Assembly (NCBI GenBank): GCA_944321345.1
Contig: CALUKY010000003.1
Coordinates: forward strand, 1 to 64,000
DNA length: 64,000 bases
Direction: 5' to 3'
Origin: an uncultured Paraprevotella sp.
Lineage (GTDB): Bacteria > Bacteroidota > Bacteroidia > Bacteroidales > Bacteroidaceae
The notes under the pieces were generated by a model, which was not told where the DNA came from, did no database searches, and saw only the letters and a program-made list of their open reading frames with translations. Shown here piece after piece: positions 26,168 to 34,185 of the stretch; the stretch's first letter is position 1, and each line of letters begins with the position of its first letter. The position numbers and the translations under genes are program-made.

Positions 26168-26648
26168 TTTTTTATCGGTTATTACCGCACTGCTTGCTTC
26201 CGTTGTGGGAGCAGGCAGTTGCAGTAATGAATCTCGTCCTTTAATTTATGAGTATCATCCGGTTTCGTTGGATGGATGGAACAAGACCGATACGATAACT
26301 GTCAGTCTGCCTGAATTTTCTCAAACCGGTATCTATCGAGGAACAATCGGTGTGCGGACCAATGCGCGTTATCCTTATCAGAATTTGTGGATAGGGGTGG
26401 CTTATTGTCTGCAGAATCCGGATACGGTTTTCCGCGATACGGTCTGTTGCCGGGTAGTGCACGATTCTGATTTTGATAAGAATGGAATCGGTCTGTTTCT
26501 GTCAGAGAGTTCTTTGCCTGAGCGTGAGTTATATTCCGGTCAGACAGGAGTCATTAAGATTTTTCATGTCATGCGCCGTGAGGAGGTTCCTGGTGTTGAT
26601 CATGTCGGAATCTGTATTCAGGATGTGCGGCATATGCAGAAACCTTAA
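26151..26648 (+). CDS. gldH: Gliding motility lipoprotein GldH
   Basis: A 165-residue lipoprotein with a signal peptide ending GAGSC. The GldH-type body follows: IYEYHPVSLDGWNKTDTITV (about 32-51), RTNARYPYQNLWIGVAYCLQ (about 69-88), a FLSESSLP region, and YSGQTGVIKIFHVMRREEVPG with C-terminal HVGICI. GldH is needed for gliding and chitin use in Flavobacterium, but homologues are common in non-gliding Bacteroidales, where their job is unclear. The frame is open 91 codons upstream inside the ricT-like gene, but only ATG 26151 gives the signal peptide. Its TAA overlaps the convergent rodA stop (shared TTAA). Confidence 0.9.
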   Translation: MRKTLSFLSVITALLASVVGAGSCSNESRPLIYEYHPVSLDGWNKTDTITVSLPEFSQTGIYRGTIGVRTNARYPYQNLWIGVAYCLQNPDTVFRDTVCCRVVHDSDFDKNGIGLFLSESSLPERELYSGQTGVIKIFHVMRREEVPGVDHVGICIQDVRHMQKP

Positions 26649-28114
26649 CGCTGTGCCAGGTTCCTGGAAGCGTCAATACGCAGAAATATAAACAGCAGGA
26701 TCGTGAATCCCCAAAGCGAGGAGCCTCCATAGCTGAAAAACGGTAACGGGATACCGATTACGGGTGTAAGTCCCAGTACCATCCCGACATTAATGAACAG
26801 GTGAAACAGAAAAACACTCAGAACACAATAACCATAGACCCGTCCGAAACGGTAGGGCTGTCGCTCTGCCAGATAAATCAGCCTCAGAATCAAAGTCAGG
26901 AACAGAAGCAATACGGCGGCTGATCCGACAAACCCTTCTTCTTCTCCAACGGTACAGAAAATAAAGTCGGTATCCTGTTCGGGTACATATTTTAATTTTG
27001 TTTGTGTACCATTCAGAAATCCTTTTCCTTTCAGACCGCCCGAGCCGATGGCGATTTTTGCCTGGTTTACATTATATCCGGCTCCCGTAGGGTCGTCTTC
27101 CAGACCGAGCAAAACCTTGATACGAATCTGCTGGTGCGCTTCGAGTACATTGTTCAAAACGAAATCTACCGAGTAGAAAAAAGTGAGCGAACCCAATGCG
27201 AATGCGGCAATGTAGAAATATTTTTTTACGCGTGCCGTAATAGACATATAGATCAGATACAGTCCCAGTCCGATACATAACGGCAGCTGAATCCAGATAA
27301 GATTAAAAGGAATGACATAGAAGGCGAAGGCCAGTGCCGCAAGATTGATGCCTGCTGTCCAGTAAATCAGCCGTGTCAGCATTTGAGACTTGCCGCAATA
27401 GATGCGCAGCATGCCTAATGTGAAGATCATGATGAGCAGCATTACTGAGAATTCTCCAATGCTGGTAGGGGTAAATCCTAGAGGATCTGCTGCAAAACGC
27501 ACGCCAACCACAAAATATACTACGGCAGATATACCTGCAAACAGTATCGAGCCGGGCATGCCTTCGCGATAAAGCATCAGAAAGAATGCGAAATATACCA
27601 GAGCTGATCCGGTTTCCCGTTGGGCTATAATGAGCAGCATCGGTATGAAAATCAGAGCCATTGTCATGCCAAAGTCGCGCCAACGGGCTATATTGTATCC
27701 GTAAGAGGACATGAATTTTGCTACGGCCAATGCGGTGGCAAACTTGGCAAACTCGGCCGACTGAAGGCTGAACGGTCCGATTTTTATCCATGAATGTGAA
27801 CCTTTGATGTCACGTGCCAGAAATGGCGTAATAAACAGAAGTATCAGTAAGATGGCGTAAATCACGTAGGAAAAAGTGTCGTAGATCCGGTCATTCAGCA
27901 TCAGAATGACGGAACCCAGCAGCATGGAGGTGCCGATCCATATGATTTGCATTCCCGAACGTGAATCGAACGAGAAGAAGTTTCCCCCCTGACTGAAATC
28001 ATAACTGGCACCGCAGATGCTGATCCATCCAAAGGCCATGAGAGCCAGATAGAGAAGAATGGTAGTCCAGTCAACTGTGGCCCATACGCTTTTTTTATCT
28101 CGATTCATTACCAT
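26645..28114 (-). CDS. rodA: Rod-shape determining SEDS glycosyltransferase RodA
   Basis: A 489-residue polytopic inner-membrane protein, longer than typical RodA (about 370-420) because of extra segments in the middle (residues about 190-310). SEDS marks are FLARDIKGSHSWIKIGPFSLQSAEFAKFA (about 98-126), AQRETGSALVYF (about 164-175), IAIGSGGLKGKGFLNGTQTK, YVPEQDTDFIFCTVGEEEGF and the C-terminal PVIGIPLPFFSYGGSS. It polymerises lipid II in the elongasome with PBP2. It overlaps the end of mrdA by 20 bases (or 14 if the second ATG is used). It is the last gene of the shape operon, and its stop overlaps that of gldH. Confidence 0.95.
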   Translation of the reverse strand: MVMNRDKKSVWATVDWTTILLYLALMAFGWISICGASYDFSQGGNFFSFDSRSGMQIIWIGTSMLLGSVILMLNDRIYDTFSYVIYAILLILLFITPFLARDIKGSHSWIKIGPFSLQSAEFAKFATALAVAKFMSSYGYNIARWRDFGMTMALIFIPMLLIIAQRETGSALVYFAFFLMLYREGMPGSILFAGISAVVYFVVGVRFAADPLGFTPTSIGEFSVMLLIMIFTLGMLRIYCGKSQMLTRLIYWTAGINLAALAFAFYVIPFNLIWIQLPLCIGLGLYLIYMSITARVKKYFYIAAFALGSLTFFYSVDFVLNNVLEAHQQIRIKVLLGLEDDPTGAGYNVNQAKIAIGSGGLKGKGFLNGTQTKLKYVPEQDTDFIFCTVGEEEGFVGSAAVLLLFLTLILRLIYLAERQPYRFGRVYGYCVLSVFLFHLFINVGMVLGLTPVIGIPLPFFSYGGSSLWGFTILLFIFLRIDASRNLAQR

Positions 28115-29942
28115 AATTAATTCTTCTGTTTTGGAACTCTTCGGCTTTCTTTTCGCTTTCCGGAGAGAGTTTTCCCATAATATATTGTTCCATCATCAAA
28201 GCACCGAGCGGCACACCATAGTCTGCTCCCCATCCACCGTTTTCCACATATACGGCAACGGCTATTTTGGGGTTGTTCATCGGAGCGAATCCCATAAAGG
28301 CCGAATGGTCATGTCCTCGGTTCTGTGCCGTACCGGTCTTGCCGCAAACCTCGTAATGCGGACTGTTGGCCGCACGGCAGGTACCGCCTTCTACGGCTTT
28401 TCTCATACCGGCTACAATATAATTGTAGTATTTTGCTTCGGTCATGGTATAATGTTTGCGGGTGTACAGGGTATCCAATGCTCCGCCTTTAATGCTTTTT
28501 ACCACATGGGGTATATAATAATATCCCCGGTTGGCAATTGTAGCTGCCAGGTTGGCTATCTGCAACGGTGTGGCGTTGACCTCGCCCTGGCCGATAGAGA
28601 TACTGATGACAGTCAGTCCGTTCCAGGAGCCACGATAGGCTTTGTCGTAGAACTGAGCATTGGGGATGAGCCCACGCTTTTCTCCCGGAAGGTCTACACC
28701 CAGTTTGTATCCGAATCCCATGGATACCATATAGTCTTTCCATCGGGTCATGGCTTCCTGTACGTTCTTGTATTTTGTACGGTTGCCGAACATATAGAAT
28801 AATCCCCAACAGAAATAGGCATTACAGGAGGTGCCGATTGCCGGAACCAGATTAATGGGTGAAGCATGCCCGTGGCAGCCAACCTTTAATCCCCGGTAGT
28901 GGAATCCGTGCGGGCAGGCGAATGCTGTTTGCGGCGTGATGATACCTTCTTGCAGGAAGGTAAGGGCCTGAGTTGTCTTAAAGGTTGATCCGGGAGGATA
29001 AATACCCATGATAGAACGGTTGAGCAATGGTTTCATCGGATCCTTGCTAAGTGCCAGATGATTCTTTCCGCGTAGACGTCCTACCATTAAATGCGGATCA
29101 TAGGTGGGTGAAGAGACCATGCAGAGAATTTCTCCTGTTGAGGGTTCGATGGCTACAATGCTGCCAAGTTTTCCTTGCATCAGGCGTTCGCCCAAGGCCT
29201 GTAATTTCAGGTCCAGACCCAGGGTGAGATCTTTTCCGGGTATCGGCTGCTTGTCGAGCTTCCCCTCCATATATCTTCCCTGTATACGTCCGTGTGCGTC
29301 ACGTAATAGAATTTCAATGCCTTTTTCTCCGCGTAGTTCTTCTTCATAGTAGCGTTCAATACCCAGTTTACCGATATAGTCGCCACTTTGGTAATAGTCG
29401 TCTTTTTCTATGTCGCTTGGAGATACCTCTCCGACATCTCCCAGAACATGTGCCGCATAAGGATGCTGGTATTGGCGGATGGCTCTTTTTTGGATATAGA
29501 AACCCGGAAAGCGGAACAGCTTTTCACGGAACATGCTGAATTCTTCGGCCGAAAGCTGGCTCATAAATAGTTGTTGGGTATAGCTGGAGTATCCCGGATT
29601 ACGTCTGCGGTCCTTTATTTCCTCCATTCTCTTGATATAGAATTCAGGAGTGATGCCCAAGCTTCGGCATAAGTCTGCGGTGTCTACTCCAATCTGTTCA
29701 CGCATGACAACCATGATGTCATAGGCCGGTTGATTGTATACCAACAGTTTGCCGTTACGGTCGGTAATGATACCGCGCGACGGATATTTGATTCGTTTTA
29801 GAAAAGCGTTGGAGTCAGCATTCTTTTTGTAGTCATCGCTCATTAATTGAAGCGTAAACAGCCGGATAAGAAAAACAATGACAATGAATACGGCAGCGCC
29901 ACCGATAACAAATTTTCGGTTTTCGAAATCATATTTCCCCAT
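28095..29942 (-). CDS. mrdA: Penicillin-binding protein 2 (elongasome transpeptidase)
   Basis: A 615-residue bitopic protein with one N-terminal membrane helix (about 13-33) and a periplasmic body. The pedestal domain includes LVYNQPAYDIMVVMREQ and GDVGEVSPSDIEKD. Transpeptidase motifs are SxxK in YPPGSTFKTTQAL (about 315-327), SxN in GTSCNAYFCWG (about 360) and KTG in VCGKTGTAQN (about 520). It crosslinks glycan made by RodA during lateral wall growth and is a target of beta-lactams. It lies 6 bases after mreD and overlaps rodA. Confidence 0.95.
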   Translation of the reverse strand: MGKYDFENRKFVIGGAAVFIVIVFLIRLFTLQLMSDDYKKNADSNAFLKRIKYPSRGIITDRNGKLLVYNQPAYDIMVVMREQIGVDTADLCRSLGITPEFYIKRMEEIKDRRRNPGYSSYTQQLFMSQLSAEEFSMFREKLFRFPGFYIQKRAIRQYQHPYAAHVLGDVGEVSPSDIEKDDYYQSGDYIGKLGIERYYEEELRGEKGIEILLRDAHGRIQGRYMEGKLDKQPIPGKDLTLGLDLKLQALGERLMQGKLGSIVAIEPSTGEILCMVSSPTYDPHLMVGRLRGKNHLALSKDPMKPLLNRSIMGIYPPGSTFKTTQALTFLQEGIITPQTAFACPHGFHYRGLKVGCHGHASPINLVPAIGTSCNAYFCWGLFYMFGNRTKYKNVQEAMTRWKDYMVSMGFGYKLGVDLPGEKRGLIPNAQFYDKAYRGSWNGLTVISISIGQGEVNATPLQIANLAATIANRGYYYIPHVVKSIKGGALDTLYTRKHYTMTEAKYYNYIVAGMRKAVEGGTCRAANSPHYEVCGKTGTAQNRGHDHSAFMGFAPMNNPKIAVAVYVENGGWGADYGVPLGALMMEQYIMGKLSPESEKKAEEFQNRRINYGNESR

Positions 29943-29948
29943 AAGTGC

Positions 29949-30464
29949 TTAGTTTTTCTGCTTTTTAGGATTGCGTGCAATTTCCAAAGTCATCATGAAA
30001 AGCAGAGACAAGGCAATGCTTCCTCCCATACTGGTGAGCAGAACCTTCCAGTTGAAGAAAGAGAACGCTTCCAATAAGAAGAAAGAGATGTGATGCAATA
30101 GGGTTGCCAGAAAAAGCAACTGAAAAAATTTCCATTTTCCCATGGAGCGTATGGAAGGGACCAGATCTTCTGGGGCATCCTTTGAAACCAGAAGTTTCAA
30201 AAGGATGGGAAGGAAGAATGCGGTAAGTGTCATAGAGGCAGAGACTACTCCGGGAGTACCTGAAAACAGATCGACCAGTATTCCGGCTGCAAATCCCCAG
30301 ACCAACAGGGTGCTGCGAGCTGTGTTTTTGGGAAACAGTAACAGAAAATAAACACTGATCAGGGGAGTGATGCAGCCCAGTATATGAATCTGATTGAATA
30401 CCAGAACCTGTATTGCCCAAAGGGCTATCATCCATAAAACCTTATAAAACCAAACTAATACCAT
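29949..30464 (-). CDS. mreD: Rod-shape determining protein MreD
   Basis: A 171-residue membrane protein with about five hydrophobic segments, including LWMIALWAIQVLVFNQI (about 10-26), PLISVYFLLLFP and LVWGFAAGILVDLFSGTPGV, which is the recognisable family phrase. It lies 4 bases after mreC and 6 before mrdA. Family members diverge widely, so position in the operon supports the call as much as sequence does. It links MreC, RodA and PBP2 in the inner membrane. Confidence 0.9.
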   Translation of the reverse strand: MVLVWFYKVLWMIALWAIQVLVFNQIHILGCITPLISVYFLLLFPKNTARSTLLVWGFAAGILVDLFSGTPGVVSASMTLTAFFLPILLKLLVSKDAPEDLVPSIRSMGKWKFFQLLFLATLLHHISFFLLEAFSFFNWKVLLTSMGGSIALSLLFMMTLEIARNPKKQKN

Positions 30465-30468
30465 GATA

Positions 30469-31323
30469 TTACTTCCTTGATGTTTCTTTTAATTGTCCGG
30501 CAAGTGAATCCAATTCGTTCTGATCCGAAGACATGATGATGCAAACATCCCGTAAACGTGCAAAATCTGTACCCAAATGTACTTTAATCCGGTAAGACAG
30601 TCCATCCTTGGAGTCGCTGACCTGATTGACCTTTCCGATAAACAGTCCTTCTGGAAAGACAGATGAGAATCCGCTCGTTTCGATTACGTCGCCGGTTTTG
30701 ATTTTTGCATAGCGTGGAACATCATTCATCCAGGCATAAAGCGGGTTTCCTCCATCCCAGTTCAAATAACCGAAGTAACCGCTTTTACGTAGCCTGCAGC
30801 TGATGTTCGATTTCGAATTGAGTACCGGCATGACAATGGAATAGTGAGGGGCTGTAAGATATACGATACCCACCACTCCGGTGCCGCAGACAACTCCCAT
30901 TTCCGGGCGCACGCCATCAGTTTCGCCCCGGTTGATCGTGATATAGTTGTCCTGACTCAGGACGGAATTATTGACTACATTGGCATCGAGGAGCTCGTAG
31001 GAGCGGAGTAGGGAGTCGGTCCGTTGCTCGGTATAGCTTTGTTGGGTGTCGAGTTTTTTGAGCTGGTGTTCCAATTGTGCAATGCGATGTTCCAGCACGA
31101 TATTGCGTTCGGTCAGAGCCCGGTTGTTGTCGCCCAGGGCCAGATAAGACAGCATATTGGACTGCCATTCCATAATTTGTCCGGACACGGTATTGGCCGA
31201 GGTAAACCATACACTGCCCTGATATCCGTTAAAACGGAACAAGGCACACAAACTGATGGCCTCTAACAGGATAAAGACCAGCCAGTAATTGTATTTCGAT
31301 AGAAAATCAAGTAGTTTACGCAC
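30469..31323 (-). CDS. mreC: Rod-shape determining protein MreC
   Basis: A 284-residue bitopic protein. The start is GTG at 31321-31323 (MRKLLDFLSKYNYW), because no nearby ATG fits. One membrane helix (about 13-30), a coiled coil (about 65-105, ERNIVLEHRIAQLEHQLKKL), then the MreC beta-barrel pair with YITINRGETDGVRPEMGVVCGTGVVG (about 127-152) and PRYAKIKTGDVIETSGFSSVFPEGLFIG. It scaffolds PBP2 and RodA in the periplasm. A strong hairpin terminator lies just upstream (31347-31394), so its expression relative to mreB is probably reduced. Confidence 0.94.
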   Translation of the reverse strand: MRKLLDFLSKYNYWLVFILLEAISLCALFRFNGYQGSVWFTSANTVSGQIMEWQSNMLSYLALGDNNRALTERNIVLEHRIAQLEHQLKKLDTQQSYTEQRTDSLLRSYELLDANVVNNSVLSQDNYITINRGETDGVRPEMGVVCGTGVVGIVYLTAPHYSIVMPVLNSKSNISCRLRKSGYFGYLNWDGGNPLYAWMNDVPRYAKIKTGDVIETSGFSSVFPEGLFIGKVNQVSDSKDGLSYRIKVHLGTDFARLRDVCIIMSSDQNELDSLAGQLKETSRK

Positions 31324-31346
31324 GTTCTTGTCTGATTAAAGAAAAA

Positions 31347-31394
31347 CGGGAAATGAAAGGCGACGGGTACAACCTCGCCGGGTTTCATTTCCCG
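31347..31394 (-). terminator. Intrinsic terminator between mreB and mreC
   Basis: Arms CGGGAAATGAAA (31347-31358) and TTTCATTTCCCG (31383-31394) pair perfectly, and an inner GGCGA/TCGCC pair extends the stem across a 3-base bulge. On the minus strand a TTTTTC run follows at once. It lies 29 bases after the mreB stop and 24 before the mreC start codon. Confidence 0.88.
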
Positions 31395-31422
31395 CAGTTA
31401 TAAGTCTTGTTCCTTTTGTGGT

Positions 31423-32442
31423 TTACATCAGGAAAGAGAAATTGTTTACGTTCTTCAGCGCAATTCCGGTTCCCTTAGCCACACTGTGCAACGGATCGTC
31501 GGCAATGTGGAACGGAATGTTGATCTTGTCTGTCAAGCGCTTGTCCAGTCCGCGCAGCAAGGCTCCGCCACCACTCAGGTAAATACCGTTGTGCACAATG
31601 TCGGCATACAGTTCCGGCGGTGTATTTTCCAGAGCGTTCAGCACTGCTGTTTCGATGCGGGCGATGGATTTTTCCAGACAGTGAGCTATCTCCTGATAAC
31701 ATACCGGCACTTCCATCGGCAATGCGGTGATACGGTTCGGACCGTATACTACATAGTCTTCAGGGGCTTCTTCGCCCAGGTCGGTCAATGCGGCACCGAC
31801 ATGAATCTTGATTCGTTCGGCCATACGCTCGCTTACCTTCACATTGTGCTGGCGGCTCATGTATTCCTGGATGTCGGCAGTAAGATCGTCTCCGGCAATG
31901 CGGATGGAGTTGTTGGTAACGATACCTCCCAATGAGATGACGGCAATTTCTGTTGAACCACCGCCTATATCCACGATCATATTACCTTGAGGAGCCTCTA
32001 CGTCGATACCGATACCGATAGCGGCGGCCATCGGTTCGTAGATCAGGTATACCTCGCGTCCGCCTGCGTGTTCTGCAGAATCGCGCACGGCACGCAACTC
32101 CACTTCGGTTGATCCGGAAGGCACACCGATTACCATACGTAAGGAAGGAGAGAAGAAGCGGCTTCCGGTGTGTACCATTTTGATAAGTCCGCGCATCATC
32201 TGCTCGCAGGCATAGAAGTCGGCAATCACACCTTCGCGCAACGGGCGCACGGTGCGGATATTGTCGTGTGTCTTTTCGTACATCATTTTGGCCTTTTCGC
32301 CCACGGCAATCATCTTGTCGGAGCGGCGGTCGAGTGCTACGACCGAAGGCTCATCTACCACAATCTTCCCGTCGCAGGTAATGATCGTATTGGCAGTACC
32401 CAAGTCCATTGCGATTTCTTGAGTAAATGAAAAAAATCCCAT
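31423..32442 (-). CDS. mreB: Rod-shape determining actin homologue MreB
   Basis: A 339-residue actin-fold ATPase that forms membrane-bound filaments guiding wall synthesis. Signature segments are AMDLGTANTIITCDGKIVVDEPSVVA (about 10-35), VIGVPSGSTEVELRAVRDSAEHAGG, YLIYEPMAAAIGIGIDVEAPQGNMIVDIGGGSTEIAVISL (about 132-172) and YLSGGGALLRGLDKRL. The N terminus begins MGFFSFTQEIA with a short hydrophobic stretch for membrane contact. It follows purH by 30 bases and is separated from mreC by a strong terminator. Confidence 0.97.
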   Translation of the reverse strand: MGFFSFTQEIAMDLGTANTIITCDGKIVVDEPSVVALDRRSDKMIAVGEKAKMMYEKTHDNIRTVRPLREGVIADFYACEQMMRGLIKMVHTGSRFFSPSLRMVIGVPSGSTEVELRAVRDSAEHAGGREVYLIYEPMAAAIGIGIDVEAPQGNMIVDIGGGSTEIAVISLGGIVTNNSIRIAGDDLTADIQEYMSRQHNVKVSERMAERIKIHVGAALTDLGEEAPEDYVVYGPNRITALPMEVPVCYQEIAHCLEKSIARIETAVLNALENTPPELYADIVHNGIYLSGGGALLRGLDKRLTDKINIPFHIADDPLHSVAKGTGIALKNVNNFSFLM

Positions 32443-32472
32443 AATCAGTATTTCCAGTTTGTTAGTACTCGA

Positions 32473-33072
32473 TTACTTGTTGTCAGCGAACCAGGCGTGG
32501 ATGGCTGTATCGTAATGGCTGCTCACACCGAAAGCGCGGGTTGCGAACATCTGACGCTGTGCCAGTGTGGTCTGTGCACCGTTTTCTTTCAAAATGTCCA
32601 GGAAGTCGGCATATTCAGCCTTACTTGGGATGATCACCACGTCGTTGAAGTTCTTGGCTGCCGCACGGATCAGAGAAATACCGCCTATGTCGATCTTTTC
32701 GATGATGTCGGCTGCTGAAGCTCCGCTGGCTACGGTTGCTTCAAACGGATAAAGGTCTACGATGACCAGGTCGATTTCCGGAATTTCATATTTTTTCATC
32801 TGTGCCTGATCCTCTTCCAAAGCACGACGGCCCAAGATTCCGCCGAATACTTTCGGGTGCAGGGTCTTTACGCGTCCGCCGAGGATTGATGGGTAGGTGG
32901 TCAGGTCCTCAACGGCCTGGCATGGATAACCAAGGCTTTCGATGAAGCTTTGGGTTCCGCCGGTTGAAAGGAACTGTACTCCGTCTTTGTGCAGTTCGGC
33001 CAGGATCTGGTCCAGACCGTCTTTATGAAATACTGAAACTAACGCTGTCTTGATTTTCTTTGTTTCTGCCAT
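32473..33072 (-). CDS. purH: IMP cyclohydrolase domain of PurH, stand-alone
   Basis: At 199 residues it covers only the N-terminal IMP cyclohydrolase (MGS-like) domain of PurH, which is usually about 510 residues. Visible are FLSTGGTQSFIESLGY (about 34-49), the GGRVKTLHPKVFGGILGRR loop (about 65-83), DLVIVDLYPFEATVASGA and IDIGGISLIRAAAKNFNDV. It ends cleanly after AFGVSSHYDTAIHAWF, the usual domain boundary, with no trace of the AICAR formyltransferase half before mreB. It should close the purine ring (FAICAR to IMP); the formyl transfer step must be encoded elsewhere. It is the first gene of the shape operon, with its own promoter. Confidence 0.9.
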   Translation of the reverse strand: MAETKKIKTALVSVFHKDGLDQILAELHKDGVQFLSTGGTQSFIESLGYPCQAVEDLTTYPSILGGRVKTLHPKVFGGILGRRALEEDQAQMKKYEIPEIDLVIVDLYPFEATVASGASAADIIEKIDIGGISLIRAAAKNFNDVVIIPSKAEYADFLDILKENGAQTTLAQRQMFATRAFGVSSHYDTAIHAWFADNK

Positions 33073-33109
33073 ACTGTATTCTATTATCTATTACTGTGAT
33101 TCTGAACTG

Positions 33110-33117
33110 CAAAGATA
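33110..33117 (-). promoter_or_regulatory. Promoter -7 box of the purH-mre operon
   Basis: The minus strand reads TATCTTTG, an exact match, 37 bases before the purH ATG. Confidence 0.75.
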
Positions 33118-33229
33118 CGAATTTTCTGATTCACTATACTTATAAAGCACAGAAAATCATGGAAAAATATGGTTAAATCCATTATGAATGCTTCCTGTTT
33201 GCCGGTTTTGTCGCTTTCGGAGCCTTGGA

Positions 33230-34051
33230 CTATCTGCTTTTGCGGAATTGCAGGGGCGATAATCCTTCATGTTTCCGGAAGAATCGGGCGAAAAACGAAG
33301 AGTTAGGAAAGTGTAGTGTTTCGGCAATTTCCTGAATGCTCCGATCGGTCGATTTCAACAGGATTTTGGCTTCACGCATCAGGAAATCCGAGAGCCAGAA
33401 ATGAAATGTCTGTCCCGTTTTCTGTCGGATGGTTCGCATCAGGTGTTTGTCGGAAATGCAAAGCTTTCCGGCATAAAAGGCGGCATTGTGTTCTTCCTTG
33501 CAGTGCCGGTGGAGCAGAAAGAAGAAGCGGTCGGTGATTTCGTCCGATCGGGATATTCTTACGGTAGTTTCCTCGTGAGTATAAAGACGGTTTACTTCCA
33601 GAATAAGTGAGAAGAGTAATCCTTTGATTATCTCCTCGTTGCTTTCTGGAGAAGTATAGCGATCGTATATAAATTCAAAGTAACGCCGAAGAAGATTTGC
33701 TGTGTGTGTATCGGTGGTGAAGTTCGGAGCGTAAGCCACCTTGTGCGATATTTCCGCTTTGAGCAACAGAGGAAAATCTGTGATGAAGTCAAAGTCGAAG
33801 AACAGGCATTGCAGGCACAGGTCGTAACTTTGTGATAATGTTCTGACCAGCATGTTGGGCAGAAGAAAGAGGAAGGAACCTTCGCAAAGGGTATGCTGAT
33901 GTCCGTCTATTTCCATTAGGGTATTGCCTTGAGTTATCAGAAGGAAATGCACTCGGCCGATAGGGGTACGCCAGGTGTGATCTGTCAGGATAAAAGGAGG
34001 GAGCCCCTGTCTCGGATCGGTCATGCCGAAATGTGTGATACGTCTGTTCAT
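33230..34051 (-). CDS. AraC family transcriptional regulator
   Basis: A 273-residue regulator with an N-terminal cupin-like sensor domain (about 1-130, including GRVHFLLITQGNTLMEIDGH) and a C-terminal AraC DNA-binding domain. The two helix-turn-helix units are visible: FYAGKLCISDKHLMRTIRQK (about 196-215) and SIQEIAETLHFPNSSFFARF (about 238-257), ending in the family phrase GLSPLQFRKSR. It is divergent from the MFS transporter and shares a 134-base control region, so it probably controls that gene, itself, or both. The inducer is unknown. Confidence 0.93.
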   Translation of the reverse strand: MNRRITHFGMTDPRQGLPPFILTDHTWRTPIGRVHFLLITQGNTLMEIDGHQHTLCEGSFLFLLPNMLVRTLSQSYDLCLQCLFFDFDFITDFPLLLKAEISHKVAYAPNFTTDTHTANLLRRYFEFIYDRYTSPESNEEIIKGLLFSLILEVNRLYTHEETTVRISRSDEITDRFFFLLHRHCKEEHNAAFYAGKLCISDKHLMRTIRQKTGQTFHFWLSDFLMREAKILLKSTDRSIQEIAETLHFPNSSFFARFFRKHEGLSPLQFRKSR

Positions 34052-34069
34052 GATCAGATGAATTTACGG

Positions 34070-34077
34070 CAAAGATA
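34070..34077 (-). promoter_or_regulatory. araC-type regulator promoter -7 box
   Basis: The minus strand reads TATCTTTG, an exact match, 18 bases before the regulator's ATG, implying a very short leader. Confidence 0.7.
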
Positions 34078-34166
34078 CTTTTTTTTACTGATAGAGTCTG
34101 TCTGTTGGTCACGAATTGAACAATTTCGGCATGAAATAGGGCGAAGATTATCCGTTGAAAGTTTGG

Positions 34167-34174
34167 AACTTTGC
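34167..34174 (+). promoter_or_regulatory. Possible MFS transporter promoter
   Basis: GAACTTTG is one base off TAnnTTTG. If used, transcription would begin around 34181, which would leave almost no leader for ATG 34186 and favours the downstream ATGs at 34195 or 34201. Confidence 0.35.
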
Positions 34175-34185
34175 ATCCGGATTAA

